Source: a virus. Taken from it: DNA of 21,851 nt. Positions 1 through 7,479 of the stretch are shown piece by piece. Below the pieces are notes generated by a model. That model had not been told where the DNA came from and made no database searches. It saw nothing but the letters and a program-made list of their open reading frames with translations. The position numbers were made by a program, and so were the translations under genes. The stretch is taken from positions 1 to 21,851 of IMG/VR virus record IMGVR_UViG_3300021137_000115, one strand, 5' to 3'. Position 1 is the first letter of the stretch. Each line of letters begins with the position of its first letter.

Positions 1-46
1 GACCTCTAGCACCTTTAGCACGTACTACAATAACATTTTGTGCCAT
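1..46 (-). CDS. N-terminus of a virion (probably tail) protein, cut by the window edge
   Basis: Leftward ATG at 46 opens a frame to the window edge (15 codons, MAQNVIVVRAKGARG). The ATG overlaps the TAA stop of the upstream virion gene in a TAATG junction, so the two are translationally coupled. The end of the visible part (KGARG) could be the start of a collagen-like Gly-X-Y stretch, which is frequent in phage tail fibres, but too little is visible to decide. The assignment rests mainly on the neighbour. Confidence 0.6.
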   Translation of the reverse strand, partial: MAQNVIVVRAKGARG

Positions 47-402
47 TAAATTAAACCTTCGCTAACTTCAAACCAACCTTGTAAAAATAAAATATTTTCT
101 CCGTACTGATCTGTTCCTAAAATTTCATATGCTGCACGGGGGTAGTTAAAAACTCTTGTTCTTTCTGAAGAAATAACTATATCCATAATTCCAGATATTG
201 GGTCAGATACCGTAATGCCATCATTAATTGTTAGCCTTGCACATAAAATATTTCCGCCAGGCTTATCTTTTATTTCCATTACAACATTTATATCTGTAAT
301 ATCTATAGGGTTCTCGTCTGGATCTTGGTACTGCAATTCAAGAAGGAAGGTTTCCCCCTGAGTGACTCTCCAATTTATTGGTTCATCTGAAGTTACAGAC
401 AT
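46..402 (-). CDS. Virion beta-sandwich protein, LtfC/Gp6-like (tail or baseplate)
   Basis: About 118 residues, no transmembrane segment, predicted mostly beta. The pattern WRVTQGETFLLELQY, then PIDITDINVVMEI, GITV, GIMDIVIS, YEIL, ILFLQGWFEV resembles the small beta-sandwich domain found beside phage tail proteins (LtfC/p132/Gp6 type). This is family resemblance from memory, not a search. A TTG at 411 would add three residues. The ATG at 402 is preferred because GGA lies about 5 nt upstream. It is coupled to the next gene (TAATG). A leftward extended -10 promoter lies 50 nt upstream. Confidence 0.7.
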   Translation of the reverse strand: MSVTSDEPINWRVTQGETFLLELQYQDPDENPIDITDINVVMEIKDKPGGNILCARLTINDGITVSDPISGIMDIVISSERTRVFNYPRAAYEILGTDQYGENILFLQGWFEVSEGLI

Positions 403-449
403 CAAATCCAACTAACACTAGTTACTATCCCGCAGGCTTAGTAAATTTT

Positions 450-458
450 ATTATAGCA
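450..458 (-). promoter_or_regulatory. Leftward extended -10 promoter for the virion genes
   Basis: The minus strand reads TGCTATAAT, a perfect extended -10. No ATGTCAG box lies at the usual offset and no TTGACA is present, so this virion-gene promoter differs from the rightward accessory promoters. It lies between RNR and the virion gene, about 50 nt upstream of the latter. Confidence 0.6.
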
Positions 459-484
459 TTTTAAGCTCTAAATCCGTAGAAAAA

Positions 485-2416
485 CTACTGATTTATATCA
501 ACAATTTCACATTCTCCAGACACGCAGGCAAGCGCCTGAGTACCCGTTGTGGAGTCTTCAAGCTCATACATAGAAAGTGCTGCCCAGTTTATGGTTTTAG
601 GCATTTTTGCCGTTAGTGATTCGTAGCTTGCTTTGTCAATTTCTTGGTACGGGGCCTGGACATAAGTATGCTCTGAGTATGGCAGGAATGAGATACCCGA
701 AACCTCGTCAAAGTGCTTATATACCCAAGCACCAACTTCCATCCATTCATCCTCTTTAACCGATACGGTAATAGAAGGCTTATGTTCACACCAATGTCTC
801 TGGTAGGTTAACCATACTTCAAGCTGTTGAATAGCTGTAAGCTTATCTCTAGTAATGGCATGTGCTGGAGCTTTTACTGGGAATGAAAATACAGAAGTTG
901 AATCTGGCTTCATAACATCATCTTCAGTAGGAATTCCAGAGTCAACTAGGAATTGAGTAATTGGATCTTTTTTATCCCCCCGAACTGTACGAATATAATA
1001 ATCTGAATGCCACGGGTGCATTCCTGAAGACACCCCGACCAATTGGGACACTGTGCCCGAAGGCTTAACGCAAGTTACTGCTGCCGAGGCGGGAATCCCA
1101 ATTTTCTCTGCCTCTACAATATTAACATCTACTGCCCATTGACGAAGATGGCTTAGAATATCTCCAAGCTTATCTAAACCTTCTTGCCCAGAAAAGAACT
1201 TATGTCCAAACTGTCCAGTAAGAGAAACTCCAAGTAAACGCTCTTCTTCTGTATTGTCCTTCCAAATCTTACGGATATATTTAAAGTCTGTAAGAGTTGA
1301 TTGCCAAGTCCCTAAAATAGATGCAAGACGTACTTTGTTTGTAACATCTTCAACTGTGTCTGTTTCACGCAAAACAACTTCTGACAAATTACAGAATTGA
1401 TATGGACGCAAAATAATTTCAGAACATGGGTTTGTACCATAATGAATGTCTGGGCTGCGACGACCATACTTTGCTGCTTGAGCTTGTGCTGCTGCAACAT
1501 TGTAAATTCCACGCTCTCCAGATTTAGAATCATAAAGAGATTTCCATTCAGCAATAAATTGTGCCATATCTGGTTTTCGAGAATAAGCTACAGAGTTATT
1601 AGACAAAGCACGTTGTCCATTTGACTCCCACCAATTTCCAGACTTAGCGGCTGCCATTTCAATATCATTAATATTAGAAAGCGAAATCATTGCAGAACGA
1701 CGTACTCCTCCAACAACAACCACTTCTCCAATTTTACACATAATATCATGAGCTTCAATTGGCTTTAAATTACGACCCAATGCTCCCTTAAAGATCTGAA
1801 CAGTAAAATCAAAAAGATTTACTAATGGTTGTGGACCTGACGAACGCCCGCCCATTGTTTTTAAACGTGCTCCTGCTGGACGAACCTTACTTACATCAAT
1901 CTGAGGAATCTGTCCTGCCCAAAGTAGCGAAAGAAATTCACGATAAGCTTTTGCCCATCCTTCTTTTGAATCTCCAACGATTACTACTGTAGAAGATTTC
2001 TCTAATGTTTCAGGAAGAGCGGGGAGCTTATTAATATACTTATACTCAACAGAGAATCCAACACCCGTACCGCACATGAGAATATACATTGCTTCATCAA
2101 ATGATCTGGCATTATCAACTGGAAGAAATGCACAGTTATACCCAGAAACATTTTCTCTTTCCAACGCTGGTCCAGCAGTCATGACACTTCTCATAGATGG
2201 CATAACATTTCTGTTAAAAACAGCATCACGAAGTTCTGCGACAACTTTCGCATCTGGTTTGTAATTATGTTTTACTTCAAGCTGATTAACCATAAAGTTA
2301 AAGTAACGGTCTACTGTTTCACCCCAAGTCTCACGGCGGGACTCTGACTCTATCCATCTCGCATAACGAGATAAAGCGATAAAGTTTTCATATGGGTTTT
2401 CAATTGTATTAGACAT
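485..2416 (-). CDS. nrdJ: Class II (adenosylcobalamin-dependent) ribonucleotide reductase, monomeric RTPR type
   Basis: 643 residues. Reduces ribonucleotides to deoxyribonucleotides for phage DNA synthesis, using coenzyme B12 to generate the thiyl radical. Visible landmarks: YNCAFLPVD with the first redox cysteine (Cys95); the active-site segment GTNPCSEIILRPYQFCN with Asn329, radical Cys331, Glu333 and the second redox Cys342; GGVRRSAMISL; PSGTVSQLVGVSSGMHP; and the C-terminal CVSGEC pair (Cys631/Cys636) with the same spacing as the shuttle cysteines of the Lactobacillus leichmannii enzyme. The protein is shorter than the roughly 740-residue bacterial one, as is usual in phages. No catalytic residue appears missing. 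AAGGAG precedes the ATG. Activity would require host cobalamin. Confidence 0.96.
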   Translation of the reverse strand: MSNTIENPYENFIALSRYARWIESESRRETWGETVDRYFNFMVNQLEVKHNYKPDAKVVAELRDAVFNRNVMPSMRSVMTAGPALERENVSGYNCAFLPVDNARSFDEAMYILMCGTGVGFSVEYKYINKLPALPETLEKSSTVVIVGDSKEGWAKAYREFLSLLWAGQIPQIDVSKVRPAGARLKTMGGRSSGPQPLVNLFDFTVQIFKGALGRNLKPIEAHDIMCKIGEVVVVGGVRRSAMISLSNINDIEMAAAKSGNWWESNGQRALSNNSVAYSRKPDMAQFIAEWKSLYDSKSGERGIYNVAAAQAQAAKYGRRSPDIHYGTNPCSEIILRPYQFCNLSEVVLRETDTVEDVTNKVRLASILGTWQSTLTDFKYIRKIWKDNTEEERLLGVSLTGQFGHKFFSGQEGLDKLGDILSHLRQWAVDVNIVEAEKIGIPASAAVTCVKPSGTVSQLVGVSSGMHPWHSDYYIRTVRGDKKDPITQFLVDSGIPTEDDVMKPDSTSVFSFPVKAPAHAITRDKLTAIQQLEVWLTYQRHWCEHKPSITVSVKEDEWMEVGAWVYKHFDEVSGISFLPYSEHTYVQAPYQEIDKASYESLTAKMPKTINWAALSMYELEDSTTGTQALACVSGECEIVDINQ

Positions 2417-2446
2417 GTTACTCCTTGTTTTTTGGGATAGAGATTA

Positions 2447-2476
2447 AGTGTACCACATTGATTTTTTTAAAATCAA
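2447..2476 (-). promoter_or_regulatory. Leftward promoter of the reductase gene
   Basis: On the minus strand TTGATT (2471-2476), an 18-nt spacer, then TACACT (2447-2452). It overlaps the last codons of the glycosyltransferase and has no ATGTCAG box. It precedes the AAGGAG site of the reductase gene. Confidence 0.5.
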
Positions 2477-2479
2477 GTT

Positions 2480-3478
2480 TTAAAGATTTTTGTTTATTTC
2501 TTCTAATCTTTGAATTGCTGGTTTTGTTACTTTAGTCCAGTTATAATCTTTGTGAATTAAAAATGCATTTTTATAAGCTAATTCTGAGTAAGATTCATAA
2601 TTATCATAAACATCCTGCATATAAAAAACTAATTGATCAAAATCTGGTCTATACATTAAGCCAGGATGAACTGTGGGCCATGGGGATAAAACTAATTCTG
2701 AATTAAGTGGTGCAGTTATATATTTGCCATATGATGCCCATGATTCTGTACATATTGTAGGTATTCCTTTAGCCATAGCTTGTAAAGGATTTAATCCAAA
2801 CCCCTCGCCCCACGATGGATAAACAAAAGCATCACACAAATCATACAAACCATTCATTTGTTCATTTGACAAAAAGCCTTCAATGCTTTTTATGTTAGGG
2901 TAAAAAACTCCAGGCGAACCTTGTACTTTACCCGTAACTGGATCAAATACTCTAGTAGTATTTAATCTGCTACATTTTAAAATTAATTCAAATCTAGGGT
3001 CATCGCCAAATACTTTTATAAAAGCATCAACTACACGTTGAGCGTCTTTTCTAAAATATGGCTCTCCAACATGCAAAAATCTAAAAGGGCGGGACTCATC
3101 AATAATTCTTTTCTTTGGAACCCATTCATCTTCAATTCCATGTTCATAAACAAAGACAGGTTTATCAGTAAACTGTTTAAATACTTCAGCACACCAAGGT
3201 GATGTAGTCCACATTTCATCAATATCATCTCTGAGTGGTTTTTTCCAAGAATCAAATACATCTGTAGATTCCCAAGGTGTATAACCAATTTTATATTGAT
3301 GTCTTCCAAATCTATACATGTTTGGTTGAATAAAAGAAATTCCAATATTAGCTTTTGGAGAACCAACTAAACATTCAATATTATTTTTCTCAAATTCTTT
3401 CCAGATATGCCATGATGCTTCACCATATCCAACATTGCGATCCATATACTCTGGAGCACCTGTAAAAGATATTTTCAT
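2480..3478 (-). CDS. GT-B fold glycosyltransferase, GT4-like
   Basis: 332 residues. The N-terminal half starts KISFTGAPEY and has the glycine-rich GYGEASWHIW loop. The C-terminal half has FLHVGEPYFRKDAQRVVDAF (from about residue 134) and the nucleotide-sugar signature DAFVYPSWGEGFGLNPLQAM (from about 216). In the usual E-x7-E motif the first Glu is residue 225 and the second is replaced by Gln233. It probably moves a sugar from a nucleotide-sugar donor to a virion protein, DNA base or host surface glycan; the acceptor cannot be read from sequence. It lies 63 nt upstream of the reductase on the same strand. AGGAAA precedes the ATG. Confidence 0.88.
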   Translation of the reverse strand: MKISFTGAPEYMDRNVGYGEASWHIWKEFEKNNIECLVGSPKANIGISFIQPNMYRFGRHQYKIGYTPWESTDVFDSWKKPLRDDIDEMWTTSPWCAEVFKQFTDKPVFVYEHGIEDEWVPKKRIIDESRPFRFLHVGEPYFRKDAQRVVDAFIKVFGDDPRFELILKCSRLNTTRVFDPVTGKVQGSPGVFYPNIKSIEGFLSNEQMNGLYDLCDAFVYPSWGEGFGLNPLQAMAKGIPTICTESWASYGKYITAPLNSELVLSPWPTVHPGLMYRPDFDQLVFYMQDVYDNYESYSELAYKNAFLIHKDYNWTKVTKPAIQRLEEINKNL

Positions 3479-3501
3479 TGATTTCCTGACTTGTTTTTCC
3501 T

Positions 3502-3510
3502 AGTATATCA
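3502..3510 (-). promoter_or_regulatory. Leftward extended -10 promoter of the glycosyltransferase
   Basis: The minus strand reads TGATATACT, an extended -10 with no clear -35 and no ATGTCAG box, about 24 nt upstream of the glycosyltransferase ATG. This short spacer is divergent: on the plus strand TACACT (3524-3529) may serve the transglycosylase gene, but no good -35 supports it. Confidence 0.5.
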
Positions 3511-3552
3511 TGATACGATTGATTACACTACTCTTTCCCTAGGAGGTTCAAA

Positions 3553-4233
3553 ATGAACAATGAGAACAAAGCAAGGATAAGAACAGTGTGGACAATGGTT
3601 GGTGTGACTATTCTCACATTAATTTCTGGTATAAATTCCAGTGTTCACGCTTTAACAGCACCAACTATCGTGTATAATAAAAATATATTATATATTAATA
3701 AATATACTAATTTAGTTAATATTAAAAATATTATTAATATAGATATAAATAATAATAAAAGCATTTCTAGTAATGAAGTTTATTTAGTTAATGATCTTTC
3801 TTCTGGAAAAACTTTTCAAATGCCCGCTTATAGCAAAATGCTAAATTTAAAATCAAGAGTAGATTCAAGGGTAATAATCTCAAGACTTGCAAATGCAATC
3901 CTGTCTCAAGAAACAGGTGGAGCAGGTGCATATTATCGCAAGTCTTATTCCAGTAGTGCATGTGGAGCATTCCAATACATGTCAACATCATGGAATAACT
4001 TTATGGGCTACAAGAGTGCATGTGATGCACCAGAATGGGTACAGGATAAACGTATGATTGATGAACTAAAAAGTTCTTACGCAACCTACCATGACTGGAG
4101 AAAAGCAGTTGCAGCACATCTTCTTCCATCAAGAGCAGGCAATATGGCTACTTGGAACAAACCAGTTCCAGGAAATCCAACTGTCCGTGAATATGTCACA
4201 TCTGTATTTCAGAAGGCGAACATAGCATACTGA
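3553..4233 (+). CDS. Exported lysozyme-fold transglycosylase (lysis or virion-release enzyme)
   Basis: 226 residues. A hydrophobic segment at about 13-29 after a basic start, ending SVHA, looks like a signal peptide. Residues 40-75 are Asn/Ile/Lys-rich low complexity. The C-terminal domain shows ILSQETGGAGAYYR with the probable catalytic Glu120, then CGAFQYMSTSWNNFMGY, the hallmark of transglycosylase SLT/lysozyme-like folds. It should cleave peptidoglycan glycan strands outside the membrane. AGGAGG sits 6 nt before the ATG. The stop overlaps the next start (TGATG), and the papain-like hydrolase two genes on suggests a lysis cassette. A resuscitation-factor-like role is an alternative. Confidence 0.85.
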   Translation: MNNENKARIRTVWTMVGVTILTLISGINSSVHALTAPTIVYNKNILYINKYTNLVNIKNIINIDINNNKSISSNEVYLVNDLSSGKTFQMPAYSKMLNLKSRVDSRVIISRLANAILSQETGGAGAYYRKSYSSSACGAFQYMSTSWNNFMGYKSACDAPEWVQDKRMIDELKSSYATYHDWRKAVAAHLLPSRAGNMATWNKPVPGNPTVREYVTSVFQKANIAY

Positions 4234-4463
4234 TGAAAATACAAGTTTTCTCTCAGTATTTCAAATTAGCTCAGGAGGGGAAGGTAAAATTCCTCTCCTG
4301 TCCTAATCATAAGGAAGATTATGAAATTTTTAGAGTTAAATATGCACTCTTACATAAAGAAGAAGATGATACAATAATCTTGTACTGCACAAACTGCGGA
4401 TACCAACAAACAGCTGGACTACAGCTGTATGAAAATATTTTAAGGGAGATAGAGAATGCCTAA
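4233..4463 (+). CDS. Small zinc-ribbon-like protein in the lysis cluster
   Basis: 76 residues. CPNH near residue 23 and CTNCG near residue 52 could hold one zinc as a ribbon. No enzyme motif is visible. It overlaps the genes before (TGATG) and after (8 nt), so it is co-translated with the transglycosylase and the papain-like hydrolase. Function unknown. Confidence 0.8.
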   Translation: MKIQVFSQYFKLAQEGKVKFLSCPNHKEDYEIFRVKYALLHKEEDDTIILYCTNCGYQQTAGLQLYENILREIENA

Positions 4464-4932
4464 TCTTGGAGATTACTTTGTGGTTCATACCACTGGACCC
4501 GCTGCCAGAGCAATTCAGCTTGGTAACTGGTCAACATGGAACCATGCAGGCATTTATATCGGGGATGGTCAGATAATTGAGGCTCGTCCGTCAGGAGTAT
4601 CTATTTCACCTTTAAGTAAATATGATAATCATAAAATTATATGGAGCAATGAATCTTCTTTGACTCAAGCAGAACGAGAAGAATTAGTGAGGTTTGCAAA
4701 AGGATTTTTAAATGACGGATATGGCGTCTGGTCAATTATTGCACTAGGAATTAAGTGCTTAACCTTTGGAATTCCATTCTTACCTGCAAATTGGATGGCT
4801 ATCCGTGAAAAAAGAGTAATCTGCTCTCAACTGGTAGCTTGGTCATACTCTCATGTTAAGATTAAGCTATCAAATAAGAAGCATGCATTAGTGCGTCCGA
4901 AAGATTTGGCTGAAAGATTGAGCCGAAAGTAA
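4456..4932 (+). CDS. Permuted papain-fold (YiiX/NlpC-P60-like) hydrolase
   Basis: 158 residues. In this circularly permuted family the His comes first (NHAGIYIGDGQIIEA, His30) and the nucleophile Cys later (VICSQLVAWSYS, Cys123). The opening GDYFVVHTTGPAARAIQ and the PLSKY segment also fit. Family members are amidases or peptidases of peptidoglycan or lipid-linked substrates. Adjacency to a transglycosylase suggests cell-wall cleavage at lysis. A hydrophobic stretch at about 92-112 contains no signal peptidase site and could be a membrane-associated loop. Substrate not determined. Confidence 0.82.
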   Translation: MPNLGDYFVVHTTGPAARAIQLGNWSTWNHAGIYIGDGQIIEARPSGVSISPLSKYDNHKIIWSNESSLTQAEREELVRFAKGFLNDGYGVWSIIALGIKCLTFGIPFLPANWMAIREKRVICSQLVAWSYSHVKIKLSNKKHALVRPKDLAERLSRK

Positions 4933-4935
4933 GAA

Positions 4936-5454
4936 ATGGATTTTCTGCCTATAGTTGATGGAAGAAGTTGCGGGACTTGTACAAAGTGCTGTGAGGGCCA
5001 TTTGCGGGCTGATATCAAGCTATCTGACGGACGTACTTCATGGATAGGGCAAGAAGAAGATACAGGAAATTTTCACCCTTGTGGATTTTTGAAAAAAGGC
5101 GAGGGATGCGGGGCATACAAAGAAAGACCAGTCAATCCTTGTGCACTATTTAAATGTGATTGGCTTACAGATGCTTCTATGCCTGAGTCTTTTAAGCCTG
5201 AGAGAAGTAATTCAATTTTTTCTACTCGCACAATCAAAGGTATTGAGTATACGATGCTGATTGAGGCGGGACGGAAGTTAGATTCTGAAGTTTTATCATG
5301 GGCTATAGAAAAACACTTGTCAGAAGGCACAAATTTTGCTTGGAGAGTATTAGGAAACATTTTTTGGATAGGTTCTGAAGAGTTTAATAATATGATGGCA
5401 GAAGATTACCCATTATTGACTCAAGGAACGTCACATGGCTCTGATTCACATTGA
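4936..5454 (+). CDS. YkgJ-type Cys-cluster (Fe-S or zinc) protein
   Basis: 172 residues. CGTCTKCC at 12-19, HPCGF (Cys49), GCGAY (Cys58), and RPVNPCALFKCDW (Cys69, Cys74) match the YkgJ/UPF0153 metal-cluster family, whose members bind Fe-S or zinc and whose reactions are mostly unknown. The C-terminal 90 residues show no motif. The gene starts 3 nt after the hydrolase stop with a weak AAAGTAAGA site, and overlaps the next gene by 20 nt. Role in the phage unknown. Confidence 0.82.
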   Translation: MDFLPIVDGRSCGTCTKCCEGHLRADIKLSDGRTSWIGQEEDTGNFHPCGFLKKGEGCGAYKERPVNPCALFKCDWLTDASMPESFKPERSNSIFSTRTIKGIEYTMLIEAGRKLDSEVLSWAIEKHLSEGTNFAWRVLGNIFWIGSEEFNNMMAEDYPLLTQGTSHGSDSH

Positions 5455-5698
5455 GCGGGCTTATATTGAGCCGTTCGAACAGGAAGACGAAGACAATTTC
5501 ACCATATTGATTCACGTGAAACAGGGAAATGATCACATTTTTGCGGGAAAAGTGGATTTAGATAAACCCATGAAATGGCTGTATACTATAAATGCCGAAA
5601 ATGGTGATCTAATTATCAATAATTCGGCGGGAATGGAAGCCAGTAAATGGAATCATCTAACCAAAGAGATTATAGGAGATATAGATGGACAAGTATAG
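5435..5698 (+). CDS. Hypothetical protein, 87 residues, beta-rich
   Basis: No family recognised. Acidic (EQEDEDN near residue 15), with alternating hydrophobic stretches (FTILIHV, WLYTINA, DLIIN) suggesting a small beta sheet. It overlaps the Cys-cluster gene before it and the membrane-peptide gene after it, so it belongs to the same transcript. Confidence 0.75.
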   Translation: MALIHIERAYIEPFEQEDEDNFTILIHVKQGNDHIFAGKVDLDKPMKWLYTINAENGDLIINNSAGMEASKWNHLTKEIIGDIDGQV

Positions 5699-5756
5699 TG
5701 TCTTATTTACGTTTATAGGTCTATTTATAGCTATAAGAATGTGGCGAGGTAGATAA
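5685..5756 (+). CDS. 23-residue single-span membrane peptide
   Basis: MDKYSVLFTFIGLFIAIRMW followed by RGR: one hydrophobic helix (residues 4-17) and a basic tail, so the N-terminus is probably outside. AGGAG lies 8 nt upstream and the stop is 1 nt before the next ATG, so it is well placed for translation despite its size. Its position after wall-degrading enzymes makes a holin, antiholin or small membrane effector possible, but nothing in the sequence proves it. Confidence 0.7.
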   Translation: MDKYSVLFTFIGLFIAIRMWRGR

Positions 5757-5757
5757 T

Positions 5758-6024
5758 ATGGGCAATTTAGGCGATAGTATAGAGTCATTGGCAGAATTCC
5801 AGAAGATATTTGAGAATATCAGAGAACTTCTTGGTGCGATATTTATCCAGGAACAGAGAAATTATGATATGTTAGTCATGATTGCAGATAAGCTAGGTGC
5901 TGATACTGATAAAATGATATCTTTGCATGAATCTGGACAGATTCTAGCTCCCGCCCCGTCTTTTATTTTTGAAAATGATGATGAAAATATGACGTCTAGC
6001 GACGTTGACACTCTTTTTGAGTGA
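5758..6024 (+). CDS. Hypothetical acidic helical protein
   Basis: 88 residues. The N-terminal two thirds is predicted helical (SLAEFQKIFENIRELLGAIF onward). The C-terminus is disordered and acidic (ENDDENMTSSDVDTLFE). No known domain. It is the last gene of the lysis-like operon; a separate promoter follows. Confidence 0.75.
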   Translation: MGNLGDSIESLAEFQKIFENIRELLGAIFIQEQRNYDMLVMIADKLGADTDKMISLHESGQILAPAPSFIFENDDENMTSSDVDTLFE

Positions 6025-6031
6025 TTTTTAT

Positions 6032-6059
6032 TTGAGTAATTAATGCTTTATGTTATAAT
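6032..6059 (+). promoter_or_regulatory. Promoter of the first TISDSN gene
   Basis: TTGAGT (6032-6037), 16 nt, then TGT-TATAAT with the hexamer at 6054-6059. It has an extended -10 but no ATGTCAG box. AAGGAG follows before the ATG at 6092. Confidence 0.6.
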
Positions 6060-6091
6060 TAAATCAAGTCTTTAAATACAAGGAGAAAAAT

Positions 6092-6457
6092 ATGGCAATA
6101 GAGCCAATAACACCAAGTTACACCATTTCTGATTCAAATTCAGTAAGTATATTTTTTAATGAAGGTGCAGAGCGTCCTGTTTATATTCAGAACGCTTGGC
6201 CAGATGGCACAGCTTGGGCAGATAAAGCTACTGCAGAAAAGTGGGCACAACAATTTATTGCATCTATAAATGATGATACAAAGCCTACCGCAGACTTTGG
6301 ACCGAACATACCTGGCTTCCCGCAAAAAAATATTAGTGATGCTGATAAAGCTAGATTTTTACAAGCTATTGATGATTTTAAGCAAAAGAACCCAGGCGTT
6401 ACAAAAGCTAGTTTAGTTGAAAAAAATAAAGCTATGCTAGTAACTCTTGCTCAATAA
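6092..6457 (+). CDS. TISDSN protein, copy 1 (unknown function)
   Basis: 121 residues. The start PSYTISDSN and the core WPDGTAW, DKATAEKWAQQF and FGPNIPGFPQ are shared with the next gene, so the two are paralogues from a tandem duplication. The C-terminal third is a charged helix (DADKARFLQAIDDFKQKN). No catalytic motif. AAGGAG precedes the ATG. The conserved 5' leader (AAGTCTTTA ... AAGGAGAAA) is duplicated too. I do not recognise the family. Its own promoter and high-quality ribosome site suggest a well-expressed product, perhaps a virion component. Confidence 0.8.
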   Translation: MAIEPITPSYTISDSNSVSIFFNEGAERPVYIQNAWPDGTAWADKATAEKWAQQFIASINDDTKPTADFGPNIPGFPQKNISDADKARFLQAIDDFKQKNPGVTKASLVEKNKAMLVTLAQ

Positions 6458-6521
6458 TTATTATTAATTAGTGCATTAGCCCTTTTTTTAAATATTTTTT
6501 TTATTTTTTATAAATTAATGG

Positions 6522-6527
6522 TATACT
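6522..6527 (+). promoter_or_regulatory. -10 of the second TISDSN gene promoter
   Basis: TATACT after GG, at the same position relative to the AAGTCTTTA leader as the -10 of copy 1. No clear -35. Confidence 0.45.
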
Positions 6528-6559
6528 TAATTTAAGTCTTTACAATAAGGAGAAATAAA

Positions 6560-6802
6560 ATGGCAAATACGCCTAGTTATACAATTTCTGATTCAAACGA
6601 AGTTAAAATATTTTTGAATTCAGACGATTTACAAAATAATAAAGCTCACATTACAACAGGATCCTGGCCAAACAGAACTGCATGGGACAAAGATACTGCA
6701 GAAAATTGGGCAAAAACATTTGTTGCTGCATTGTCAGATGCAACAAAGAATTTTCCTCCATATGGACCAAATCTTCCAGAAGTGCCTCAAAATCGAGGCT
6801 AG
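6560..6802 (+). CDS. TISDSN protein, copy 2, frameshifted near the C-terminus
   Basis: 80 residues as read, paralogous to the gene at 6092 (PSYTISDSN, TAWDKDTAENWAKTFVAAL, YGPNLPEVPQ). After PQ the frame runs to a stop in NRG. Dropping one A from the AAAA run at 6789-6792 gives IEAREAFLAKVKAANK and a stop at 6840-6842, which matches the helical C-terminus of copy 1. So either a one-base insertion truncated this copy, or the base is a sequencing error, or a +1 frameshift is used. The intact length would be about 93 residues. A strong terminator follows. Confidence 0.75.
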   Translation: MANTPSYTISDSNEVKIFLNSDDLQNNKAHITTGSWPNRTAWDKDTAENWAKTFVAALSDATKNFPPYGPNLPEVPQNRG

Positions 6803-6863
6803 AGAAGCATTTTTGGCAAAAGTTAAAGCTGCAAATAAGTAATATTTAAATATATAATGCATT

Positions 6864-6894
6864 AGCCATCTTCGGATGGCTTTTGTATTTTTTT
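6864..6894 (+). terminator. Intrinsic terminator with UUCG loop
   Basis: AGCCATC, TTCG, GATGGCT (stem 6864-6870 with 6875-6881), followed by T-rich sequence. The preceding TGCATTAGCC also occurs after copy 1 (6472-6481), where it runs straight into seven Ts without the hairpin. Confidence 0.85.
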
Positions 6895-7130
6895 TATTTT
6901 TTGATCTTCCAATAGAGTATAAACTCTTATATGTGTATAGGTAATAAGAGTATCCAGAAGAAATTCCCGCCCATTTTTAAATTATCCCCCGTTCTCAGCT
7001 AATTTTAAGAATTAGATTTGATCAAAATGTTAATGGGTATAAATTTTGTATGATGCATCTTTCCAAACGGAAAATGACTTTAGAATAGTCCGCCCGAAAT
7101 GTCCGATTTGCCTGGAATGTCTGTCAAAAA
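6895..7130. other. Gene-free AT-rich stretch, no confident gene
   Basis: Contains small inverted repeats (ACTCTTA with TAAGAGT near 6925-6952; CTAATT with AATTAG near 6998-7014) and one CCCGCCC. A 54-codon frame from TTG 7046 to 7210 would encode CPIC and RCPNC motifs, but it lacks a ribosome site and runs through the promoter at 7194. See findings. Confidence 0.4.
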
Positions 7131-7216
7131 TGTGGTGTATATCACAAACTATTTTTAAAAGATGTCCGAATTGTATGCATTTTGGAGTTGAAAATGTCAG
7201 ACCCCTATGATTTAAT
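7131..7216 (+). promoter_or_regulatory. ATGTCAG-box promoter P1 with upstream CRP-like site
   Basis: CRP-like site TGTGGTGTATATCACA (7131-7146); TGTCCGA at 7163; box ATGTCAG 7194-7200; TGA-TTTAAT with hexamer 7211-7216. Site to box is 63 bp. It drives the operon 7263-8278 and lies just upstream of the ATG at 7263, so an earlier in-frame ATG at 7182 is not the start. Confidence 0.7.
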
Positions 7217-7262
7217 TATCTTATTGAAAGGGAAAGACCCAATCAAAAGAAAGGTTCAGAAA

Positions 7263-7478
7263 ATGAACACTAAATACTCAGTATATCAAGAGTTCAAGGC
7301 TGACGAGTTCGTTGGTTCACTTGAAGAGTGCAAGGCTTATATCGCTGAAGAGCTTGCAGAGTTGGATGCGTTAGAACAACGCATGATAAATGAGAATTGG
7401 GAAGAGGACGAGCGTTTCGTCCCATTCCGTCCAGAGTTCTTCATATCAGAAGAACAAAACAAGAAAGGTTGGTTGTAA
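7263..7478 (+). CDS. Hypothetical acidic helical protein
   Basis: 71 residues. Starts MNTKYSVYQEFKADEF; the middle is a Glu-rich helix (SLEECKAYIAEELAELDALE). No known domain. An in-frame ATG at 7182 would place promoter P1 inside the gene. The ATG at 7263 has GAAAGG about 9 nt upstream and lies downstream of the -10, so it is chosen. First gene of the P1 operon. Confidence 0.8.
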   Translation: MNTKYSVYQEFKADEFVGSLEECKAYIAEELAELDALEQRMINENWEEDERFVPFRPEFFISEEQNKKGWL

Positions 7479-7479
7479 A

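Noticed and set aside
7182-7262. Upstream ATG for the gene at 7263
   Set aside because: It would put the P1 box and -10 inside the gene; the ATG at 7263 has its own ribosome site after the promoter.
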